Part shown: in pieces, positions 24,819 through 36,100 of the stretch | How positions within the stretch are numbered: the stretch's first letter is position 1 | How the letters are laid out: each line of letters opens with the position of its first letter | Source of the DNA: Simmondsia chinensis | Taxonomy: Eukaryota; Streptophyta; Magnoliopsida; Caryophyllales; Simmondsiaceae | Direction: 5' to 3' | NCBI GenBank assembly: GCA_018398585.1 | Contig: JAGTTD010000014.1 | Span: 18,909,387-18,973,386 of the forward strand | Length of the DNA stretch: 64,000 nt | Made by a program: the position numbers and the translations under genes | Notes under the pieces: model-generated | What the model was told of the DNA's origin: nothing | Databases searched by the model: none | The model's input: only the letters and a program-made list of their open reading frames with translations

Positions 24819-27800
24819 GAATTTAGAGGGGGATATGAACCACATTTGGAACCAAGTGGCCCAAAAGATCAGAGGCCCGGCATTGCAAAATTCTAGGCAT
24901 TCAAAGAGTGGGCCACCAAACAGCAAAGAGACCTGGTGGTGGTGCAGGGAGGTCAAGGAGAGGATTAAGGCGAAACATGACTGTTTCAAGGAGTGGGGTC
25001 GAGGTGGAGACAAGGACAAGAGATAACAATATAAACAAGCCGAGAAGGAAGCAACAACAACAACAACAGTCCCAGTGCTACACGGGCTCCCGCACGAAGT
25101 AGGGTCTTTGAGGAGGGGGGGGGGGGGGGGGGTGGATGTACACAGCCTCCCCCTTCCGGGTGGAAGAGAGGCTGTTTCCGAGGACCCCCATCCTAAAGAT
25201 CGAATCGTCATGAGAACATGGTATCCTGAAAACCATGGAAACCACAAAGCATCAGCTTAGGACACCGCGTTAAACTAGTAGTACAAAATATACCCCACAG
25301 AAGACAACTACAAGGCACATAGTAAAGCAAATAGTACACAGCCAATAATAGACGAACAATCGGGAAGCAACTAAACAACAGATAAGTGCACTACCACGGG
25401 TTATGACTGTCTAGAAATCTTAAACTACCAGTCACTCGCCACACTACTCTACGCTACCACATTCGCTACCCCTATGCTAGCCCTCCATATTGCTCTATCT
25501 AAGGCCATCTCCTCCCTTAGGTGTAGGTGGGTTAGGTTGTGTCAGATCGTCTCCAGCCAACTCCTCTTTGGCCTGCCCCTCCCTCTTCTGCCTAGCGTAG
25601 TATGTAGCTGTTCACACCTCCTGACTGGAGCTGTGGTCGGTTTCCTGCTAACATGTCCAAACCATCTCAAGCGGTGCTCTCTCAATTTATCCTCGATTGA
25701 TGCTACACCTAATTTACCTCTGATTACATCGTTCCCGATCCTATCCTTCCTTGTGTGGCGACACATCCAGCGCAACATCTTCATCTCTGCCACCTTCATC
25801 CTCTTGTGTTTGATGTTGTTTCATTGGGCGACACTCTGCCCCATACAACATAGCCGGTCTCACTACCGTCCTGTAGTATTTTCCCTTTAGTTTTGGCGGG
25901 AACTTTCTATCACAAAGCACCCCGGAGGCCATCCTCCACTTCTGCCAGCCTACGAGGATTTCTACAAAAGGTTGGATACTAATAAGGGAGCTAGGGACCT
26001 ATATAGAATTGTAAAAGCGAGAGATAGGAGGAGTAGGGACCTGGATCGAGTAAAGTGCATAAGGGGGGAGGATGGACAGGTGCTTGTGGACGTGCAAAAA
26101 ATTAAAACTAGGTGGAAATCCTACTTCCACGATCTGTACAATGAACAGGGAGAGATATATCCCCAGGAGGACTACAAGCATTTCAGGAGCACTAAACCCA
26201 TTGCTATTGTAGGCGGATTAGACCTGAGGAAGTTAGGGAAGCCTTAAAAAAGATGGGCAAGGGTAAAGTAGTCGGCCTAGATGGAATGCCCATTGAAGCA
26301 TGGAAACTCACTGGAGAAAAGGGCATCAGATAGTTGACTAGACCATTCAACCAAATTCTTCTAGGTAAGAAGATGCCTGATGAGTGGAGGAAGAGCACAT
26401 TAGTTCCTATATATAAGAACAAAGGTGACATCCAGAGTTGTGTCAAATATAGAGGAATCAAACTGATGAGCCACATTCTGAAGCTATGGGAGCGGGTTAT
26501 AAAAAGAACGCTACGGTAACAAATAGGGGTCTGAGAGAACCAATTTGGATTTATGCTTGGTAGGTTGACGATAGAAGCCATCCATCTCTTAAGACAGTCG
26601 ATAGAGTACTACAAAGATAAACAAAAGGACCTTCAAATGGTTTTTATTGATTTGGTGAAGGCATATGATAGAGTGCAAGAGAGATCCTATGGAGGGTCTT
26701 GGAGGGGAAAGGCATCCCCGTGTTCTATATCCGAGTTATTAAAGGCATATACAAAGACGCACTAACCAATGTGCATACAATGGAAGGGGAGATAGAAGCT
26801 TTTCCCATTACAGTTGGGGTACACCAAGGTTCAACTTTGAGTCCCTTTTTGTTCATTCTGGTTACGGATGAGCTCATTAGGCACATCCAAGGGGACGTGC
26901 CTTGGTGCATGCTTTCGCAGATGATATAAGTTTGGTGGGGGAGTCTAGAGAGGAGGTGAATGAGAAGCTAGAACTTTGGAGAACGACATTGGAATTGAAA
27001 GACTTAAGACTCAGTAGATCCAAAGACCGAGTATATGGAACTCAAGTTCTGTACCTCTACCAGACCAAGCATAGAAGACGTAAAAATTGGATCGGAGTGC
27101 ATACCGAAGAAAAAGTACTTTAAATACTTGGGTTCCATGGTGCAACGAGACGGTGAAGTTGACGCAGATGTCAACAACTGGATTAAAGTAGGTTGGCATA
27201 AGTGGAGGATGGCTTTTATGGTACTATGCAATAACAAGTTCCCGTTAAAGTTAAAGGGAAAATACTATAAGATGGTAGTGAGACCGGCTATGTCTTATGG
27301 GTTGTAGTGCTGACCAGTTAAGCATCATCATACATAGACGTAGAAGGTGGCGAAGATGAGAATGTTGATATAGATGTGTGAACACACAAGGAAGGATATC
27401 GAGGATAAGACGAGGGAGCAATGTTTGTGGTGGTTTGGGCATGTTAGGGGGAGACTGATTACTACCCTTGTCATGAGATGTGAATAAACTCCATATTAAA
27501 GATGGGAAGGCCGGCCAAAGAAGAGTTGAATGGAGATGATTCGACATGACCTCACCTATCTCAACCTCAATTAGGAGATGGCCCTAGATAGAGTTAAGTG
27601 GAGCTTTAGCATAGGTGTAGCCGATATAGTGATTTAGGATCGGCGAGCACTTCTAAGCTAGTATTAGTGCCCCGAGGCTTTTATGTATGCTTGTTTGATT
27701 ATACGCACTTTTGCTGTGTGTTGGCTGCTTATTGTTCTATTGCTTTGTCGTTTTATTGCATATTTGCTGCTTTATACTCTCTATATGTTTGCTATGTGCC

Positions 27801-30800
27801 GGTGTTTTTATGCTCTTACACTTAGATGCTTGTATGCTTTATGCTTTTATGCTTCTCAGGTTAAGGGTCCTGGGGCACAGCCTCCCTTTAGGGTAGCACC
27901 CTGAAAGGGTAAGACAACGTATAGCCCATCCCTCCCAGACCCTGCTTATGTGGGAGCCCTTGACACGCAGGGTTTGTTGTTTTTGGCGTATATGCCTAAT
28001 CGAGTCAAGTTTGAGTCTTAAATGAGGAGAATTTGAGTCTGAACAAGCTTAAACAAGCCTAGGTCAAGCTTAATGAACATAAATAAGGTGAGTTTAGCTC
28101 TGATCTTATTGAACCCCGTTCGAGCTCAACTGAGCCTAACTGGGTCAAGCTCGAGCCTAAGACAAGCTGGCTTTAACTTGAATTTTCCAAACTCATTGAG
28201 CTTCAGCCAGGGCTAGGCCCGAGCCCAAGCTCTAGCCCGAGCCTGAGCCTGAGCCTGAGCCCTGCCTTACGCTTGGCTCAGCTCATATTCCAGACTAAGC
28301 AAACAATTTGCTAGTGACTTACAAGTTATACATGAAAACTAACAGTCACAAGTGGAAAAATGCTAGGAATATTTTTCTTAAACATGCTTATATATGATGG
28401 AAAACAAGAAATACAATGTCTAGTAGGAAAAATATAACCAGAAATCCAAATTCAAGTCAAAAGTTCTAACAATTTCGACTAAAACTTAGTCTTATATAGA
28501 GATCTATTGAAGTTATAGAAAATGAAATTCTTCTTAGTTTGTTACACACTTCAAAAGTTAGTAGCTATTCCTAAACTTCTTCAGGAGACCCACTATACCC
28601 TATCTGAAATGGTAGACAGCGAAGTGAGCTTTTCTAAAAATAAGGATCAAGCATACTTAGTGCATAAATAATACATTAAAATCAAAAGTAAAAGACCTTA
28701 CTTTAAATATATAGGAAACTAGGGCGAGTTATAAATAAAAACATATGCATATAATCCCAGCAACTGGGCTTAGAATTGGCTATCTTACAAGTGTCCCCGC
28801 TCAACATTGGGTTCAAAAGAACATTCCAAACAACACACGGTTAACAGAGATGGTACATCCCCCAAAGGGTTAAAGATGTTTTTCCCCATCATCTTAGGGC
28901 ACGACCTCGCAAAACAAAACATAGAAGGCGAGGAATACATCATGCATGCATATTTGCATATTATAAAACATAAATAAAATCATATTTCTGAAATATTGTA
29001 AACCGAAGAAATGTAACATAACCAAGGTCAAATTTCATATTCTTCAAACTAAGAAAAACATGTTTGATCGCTGTTTATTTTCTAACACATGGAGGATAAT
29101 TAAGTTAATAAATAGTGTGTTAAAAGGAGGTATTTTAGAGAAAATTAAGAAAATCGTAATAAATAGCTACAAATAAATAAAACGAAGTACTAAATGATTT
29201 TTGCCAAAATGTTTAATGAATAAGTCACCTGTAAAAATAAAGCTCCCTTCAAATTCCAAGCTATAGTGTAGCTTGACTAGATTGGCTTTCCTCTCCCTCA
29301 ACTCTCACTCTCACTCTCACTTACATAAAGTTGAGAGAATGTAAAATGTGATGATGAGAGTTTAGTTAGGGGGGTGCTATTTACTAATTGTTTGGCAACT
29401 AGGTAAAGAAGGAGAGGTTAAGGTATAATCCTACCCTTATTTGGATATGCTTAATTAGTAGGGGTAAGGGTAAAGAGGGGTAATTACCCTTATTTGACAA
29501 TTGGATAAAGGGGTGAGGGTAAAGAGAGTTATAATTAAAATAAGGATAAAATTGTTCAAAATTTAAAAAAAAAATTATTTTTACCTCCCTTTACCCCCAC
29601 TCCAAATTTGGGGGGTAAAAGAAAATGGGGATAAAGAGGGGTAATGGTGGTTTAAAACTTTTGCCAAATTGTGGTAAGCATTTTCAAACCCCAACAACAC
29701 TGCCCCCCCCCCCTCTTTCCCGGCGGCCAAAAAACCAAAAAAAAAAAACCCAATTTGTTCCTAAACAGAAGATAAGAGAAGGGTAGGTGAAAGGTTAAGT
29801 GCACCAATGAGAGTAGGCCAAGGATTGCATAGGTTATGACACTAATAATATATGTAATAATAGGAGGTTTATGAATTGAATCTTACAAGTCAAGAATCAT
29901 AAGAAGTGATTTAGGTATTAAAAATACACAATGATTATAATAATATGACAAATAAATTGGGGTTATAAGAAAACCAAAGGTTGTCCTTATTACTTATAAA
30001 TGGGAGGTGACTTCTAAATTTTAGCTCCTTACACATGTAGACCCCAGTAGTAACTTTACACCTCGTAGGATCCATTCTGTTGGGTGGAAGTTTATTTTCC
30101 ATATCTATTGTTTCCCCACACGAATGATTAGCAAAAATTATTCGAGGATAGATATTTTTCTGTAGTGGGAGGAATTGACTTCTTCTCAAGAATGAGGGTT
30201 GTCATCTATTCTTGCACTACCCTTCCCAACCCCACATCATCTCTAGTTCCTGCCTCAACCTGATTATGCCCCGATCTCCAGCCCCTTGTTTCCGTCATAT
30301 GAATTAAGTTAACTTTGCTAAACCAAACAAAAAGAAAATTTTCAGGGAAATATTATTTCTAACTAGATAATTTATAGGACAAAAACAATTTCCAAGAGGA
30401 AAATGTGTCTCTTATCAAACTGAGTCGTCGTCTCCATTTGGTTGGGATATGAACAAAAATTATTTCAAGAGAACAATTATTCCTCAATATGGGAGAGAAC
30501 TTGTCTTCCTCCCTAGGAGAAAAGGATTGACTCCATCGTAAGGCTCCGTATGATAGGACGGAAAATGAGATTCTAGGAATATATTTTTTAATTTTCATTG
30601 TTTATCGAGCATTTGTTGACGGAAAATATTTTCCGCTAGAAAAAGTTTCCGCTCATTGGGTGGAAAATGACTTCCCTTGTAAAATAAGGGAAGTCATGAT
30701 TTCAAGTTCGCAAAAGCCATGTCGCTAATAGTCGTGCGGATTTGGATCGAATTGAAAGGAAACCGGATTGAAACGTAAACCCTTGATGTCATAATGTTGG

Positions 30801-33124
30801 ACAAAATCAAACAGAGCACGGATGTTACTTTCATTTCAACAGAACAATGTTCATCACTTTGAATTGCTATGTATATATATTATTAGGAAAATTATCAATT
30901 AGGCACTTCGTGATTTAATCATTTATCACTTTGGTGCCCGGATGTTTCAATAATATACAATGATTTATGCTTAAGTTTAAGAATTTTATAAATCAGACAT
31001 CTTTTGCCAAAAATGTAGATTCTAAATGAAAATTGTTGATGTGGAACATGAGTTCAACAATATATATGTGTTCTCTATCATAATGCATGGATTTCTTTGT
31101 CGGAAAATGCTAATATGACACATTATTATGATAATATATACGTAATTTTTGTCAAAACACAGCTAACTTTTTCTTAATATGCTGGATTTTTGTAAGGAAA
31201 AAAAAAAAAAAAAAACCTAATGCAGCATACATATATTGTCTTAGTCTATATCACATCAGTTTTTCAGGTAGGAATTAGCTGAGTTTTTACAAAAAAAATA
31301 CCTGATTGTGACATAATAAAATTTCATATCTTGTGGTACCTTATTGTATATATTAAAATGACATGCTTCTTAGATAATAAATGCTCAAGCTTTAGGGTAC
31401 CTAAAAGATAATTTTTCAATTTTGTATAGCTTTTGATAGTTAATTTGTTTTTCTATTATTTCTCTTATATGTTGTATTGCTACTTAGATTGTCCAATAAT
31501 GAGATGTTAGGTGATTGGTGAAAAATGTTTCTTTTAAACTGTGCAAGAAAAACATCATGATTCGGAAGCAAGTTTTCCTTTGAAACAAATGACATAAAAT
31601 CTAAATCAGATTTTAATTTTCTTTGGAAAATCTTTTCTGAAGGAAAAACCAGTTTTTAAAGTCTAATTTTCCCCTTAAACAAATGAAACCTAAATCCCAT
31701 ACTCTTTCCATTTGAGTTGAATGTTCTAAACCACAGTGCATAGTTATGCAATGAAACTAACTCCCTTTGCATGAAAATATCTAACTTTAAAGATGTGGAG
31801 AAGACATATTTTCCAGTAGGAGAATATCATCCTTCCAGCCCACACATAAAAAGGCGCGCCTTAGCTGAGGCAAGGCGAGGCGCAGCTCCCTCGCCTCACA
31901 AGCCTCAGGCAAGGCGACAAGCCCGCTAAGGCGTGCGAAGCGCTGAGGCGTGCCTAGGCGCACCTTTTGTTTTTTTGGTTATATTTTGCCTTAAATTTAA
32001 CATATTATTATATTGTGTGTGTTCTTGTTATGCTACATAATTTTTGAAAAAAGTTTATGTTGATATATTTAAATTTTTTGTAAAAAAGCTTAAGTTGATA
32101 TATATAATACAGTACATTTTGATGAATATCAATATCTTTTAGTGGTATTTTTCTTAAGCACTATATAGATTTTTAATTAGAGTTGTTATATTACATAATT
32201 AATTAATTTTATAACTTATGTTCATGAAATATTTTATAAATATAGAATGTGAATGCATATTACGGAACTGTGCGTCTCACTTCGCTAAGGCGCGTGCCTT
32301 CGCCTTGCGCCTAGGACCCCCCATCTCCTCAGTGCGTCTTGCGCCTTTTTATATATTGCTCCAGCCAAACCAAGCTGTAGGGTCTGTTGGAACTTCTGAA
32401 GAATCTTAAGCACTTCATATTATGAACGAGTACAATGGCAATGTGAATCATTTCACTTTCTGGTTCAGGTCATACATCAGAAGCCAAAGAAGAGTTTGGA
32501 TGAAATAAGCCATGACCTTTGCCCAGTGAGTAAACTGTATTTCTTTTGTACTAAACAAATGATTTTTGCTATTTTCATCCTTTTGAAGATTTTGACCAGT
32601 TCGTGCTCTGGACTTACAGGTTCTCAGCATACAGCAGCTGTATCGGATTAGTACGATGTACTGGGACGACAAGTATGGCACACATAGTGTGTCCCCAGAT
32701 GTAAGTATTTGTGGGTCTGTTTCGTTCTCTGCAGTGCTACCAAGCACATCGAACAGGTCATGGCTAATTTATGCTGTAAACAGGTCATATCGAGCATGAG
32801 AGTGCTGATGGCTGAGGATTCAAACAGTGCAGTCAGCAACTCGTTTCTATTGGATGACGATTCAAGGTTTGCTAGTTTCATGCTAATTTTACGCTCTGCA
32901 TTTTTGCTCTTGGTAGTGACGCATAGTAATCATGGAAGAAATGAAGGCCTTAATGCTGCTTAAAGGATTTTGAACTATTCGTTACATGTTACTATACTTG
33001 TTGTCATGGTCTCCATAATACATTATATATTATATTTTGCTTTGTTATGTTAAACAGATATTGAGAAGGTATAGAAATTAATGGATTTGTGACTATTTTA
33101 TTCAAATTATGTTTCCTTGAAAAG

Positions 33125-33155
<31 letters not shown>

Positions 33156-36100
33156 AACTTGATGTGTGTTAGCTTCCAAACCTAGATTGAGAGCTAACCT
33201 TGTGAAAGAGATTGATAAGATGAGAAGAGAAGTGAAAGGGATGAGAAATAGAGAAAGAGATGAGAATTAGAGAGAGATTATCCAAAGGAAAATCTGAATT
33301 TTTATTGATTGAATGATGAGGATACAAGATTTAGACCTATTTATAATAGATCTTGATACAATGCACTCAACACACCCCTCATAACCGACTATACCTAATT
33401 TTGGCGCCAAAACATAAGCAAGCCGCCACTTTTGACTAAATTTGACCTCTAACCGGCTCTTGGCGCCAGTTGGCCTGCCAACTAACATTTGAATACAATG
33501 ATATTACAACTCAAAAGCCACACACGCAATACAAGACCAATTACAACAAAAAATAGAAGGAATCATAACATTCCCTCCCCCTTGAGAAGCTCCTTGTCCT
33601 CAAGGAGAAAAGCATGGAAATTGGCTCTTCAAAAATGTAGGATTCTCCCATGTAGCAAAGCTCTTGTCCAGATTTCTCCACTGTGCTAAAACCTCCTGTA
33701 AAGCTCCATCAGCAACCTTCTTTATCCTTTGCTCCTTGACAGCAGCAGGCTGCAACAACAAGGCTCCATTTGCTCCCACTTCTGGTGGTTCTCGTGAGCT
33801 TTTAACTCCCTTCTTCACCTGTTTCTTAAGTAATGATACATGGAACATCGGGTGAATTATTGATTGTGGAGGTAAATCAAGTTTGTATGCAACTTTGCCA
33901 ATCTTTTCCAAAATCTTGTATGGACCAAAGAAAAGCACTTAGCTTGACATTCTTCCTGACAGCCAAGGAAGACTGTCTATATGGTTGTAATTTGAGGTAG
34001 ACCATGTCTCCAACTTCATAACTTTTGTCTACTCTCTTTTTATCAGCATAGAATTTCATTCTTGCTTGTGCTTGGAGAAGATTGTCCTTGAGAACTTGAC
34101 TCATGTGCTTTCTCTGCTGCATAAGTTCAGTTGCTGCAGACTCAGAGGAAACAAGTTGCTGCAGCACAAATGGTGTAGGAGGAGCATATCCATAAAGAGC
34201 TTGGAAAGGTGTAGTGCCAATAGATGCATGAGCATGAGTGTTGAACCAATATTCAGCTAAAGAAAGCCATCGGTTCCACTCTCTAGGCTGTGAGAAAACC
34301 ATGCTCCGAAGGTACTACTCAGTACATTGGTTAACACGCTCGGTTTGTCCATCTGTTTGGGGATGGTATGATGAACTAGGTGCCAACGTGGTATCCAACA
34401 GCTTGAACAACTCCCTCCAAAACTTGCTTGTGAATATCTTGTCTCGATCTGATATAATGGATTGAGGCAATCCATGTAACTTGTATATATTGTCAAGGAA
34501 GCTTTTGGCCAACCTCCCAGCTGTAATAGGCCGGATGAGTGAAATGAAATGGCTATATTTTGTGAAACGATCCACCACTACCCAAATTACTTCCCTGCCA
34601 TCAGACTTGGGAAGTCCTTCTATAAAATCCATGCTTATGTTGATCCAAACACCTCCGGAATGGGAAGTGGCTGTGAGAGACCTTGGTATCTATGATCTCC
34701 CAATTTGGTTTGTTGGCAAACCTCACAAGATCTTACAAAATTTGTCACTGCCTTTTTCATACTGTGCCAGCTGAAATATGCATTAACTCTTTGATAGGTA
34801 CCTTCAACCCCGGAATGACCACCCCAAGCTGAATCATGTGAAGCCTTCACAATCTGATCTCTCAGATCTGTAGAGGAGCCTATGTACAGCTTGTTCTGCA
34901 ATCGGGTGATACCCCTCTGTACTGATATATCAGCATTATAGCCCACTACATCTGCATCTTTCACCAAGTTTGCAACCACACATTCTTGAGCAAAAGAATC
35001 CCCTTCATAAGACTTGTAAACTTCATCCATCCAAGTTGGCAAAACAACAGTCATTGCACCACAAGAGCCTTGTTCTTGATCCTCAAACCTTCTTGATAAA
35101 GCATCCGCAGCCAGATTTTCCTTTCCTCTTTTGCATTCAATTGCATAATCAAGGCCAAGCAACTTCATTAAGCCCTTCTTTTGAATCCTTGTCACTATCT
35201 TTTGCTCCAAGAGGTGCTTAAGACTTTGGTGATCCGTTCTAATGATGAATCTATGACCATCCAAGTAATGCCTCCATTTCTCAATTGCTAAAAGAATAGC
35301 CAAGTACTCCTTCTCGTAAGTGGACATGGCTTGATGCTTGGGACTAAGTGCTTGACTAAAAAAGACAATAGGCCTTCCATGTTGGGAAAGAACAGCCCCA
35401 ATTCCAGACCCACTCGCATCTGTCTCCAAAATGAAGTCTTTAGCAAAATTTGGCATGGCCAATACCGGAGCTGCACACATAGCTAACTTAAGAGCATCAA
35501 AGGCTGCTTGAGCCCTTCCGGACCACCTGAAGGCATCCTTTTTCAAGAGCTCAGTTAAAGGCTTTGCAATAGATCCATAACCTTCAATGAACTTCCTATA
35601 ATAACCGGTCAATCCCAAGAATCCCCTTAATTGCTTCAAAGTCATGGGAATAGGCCACTCTTGCATTGCTTGAACCTTGGAAGGATCGGTGGAGACTCCT
35701 TCATGAGAAATTATATGGCCCAAATACTCAAGCTTGGTCTGCGCAAACAAGCATTTTGACAACTTGGCAAAGAATCTGTGCGGCCGCATCACAACAAATA
35801 CCTCTCTAAGGTGAATGAGATGATCCTTGTAAGAAGAACTACATATCAATATGTCATCGAAGAAGACTAACACTGATCTCCTCAAATAAGGCTTAAAGTT
35901 GTCGTTCATAGCAGCTTGAAATGTGGTCGGAGCATTTGTTAGACCAAATGGCATAACAACAAACTCAAAATGCCCATGGTGAGTCTGAAAAGCAATTTTA
36001 TATATATCCGGCTCAAGAACTCTGATTTGATGATATCCCTGCCTCAAATCAAGCTTAGAGAAGAAATGTGCTCCATATAACTCATCAAGCAAATCATCTA

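Larger units (their letters stand above)
23076..27990 (+). mobile_element. RTE-clade LINE, near full length, with nested RTE tail
   Basis: A non-LTR retrotransposon in myosin sense orientation. It is flanked by an imperfect 13-bp duplication, TATACCTAATCGA at 23063-23075 and TATGCCTAATCGA at 27991-28003. The order is a CT-rich and CCCTAA-rich leader (23080-23760), a spacer, apurinic endonuclease (24000-24660), a linker broken by an inverted insertion (25050-25950), reverse transcriptase (25951-27310), and a 3' region ending in a GC-rich bipartite hairpin and GTTTGTTGTTTTT. Frameshifts and stops break the protein in many places, so it cannot move by itself. The TTG-type tail and short form without an RNase H domain fit the RTE clade. 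Confidence 0.82.

Noticed and set aside
24762..25247. 161-codon minus-strand frame rich in Pro
   Set aside because: Its Pro tracts are translated from the two poly-G runs. It lies in LINE sequence and has no domain.
25542..25932. Open frames that look like a host protein with a KDRIGN...RWFGHV motif
   Set aside because: This is the C-terminal end of an RTE reverse transcriptase on the minus strand, part of the nested LINE.
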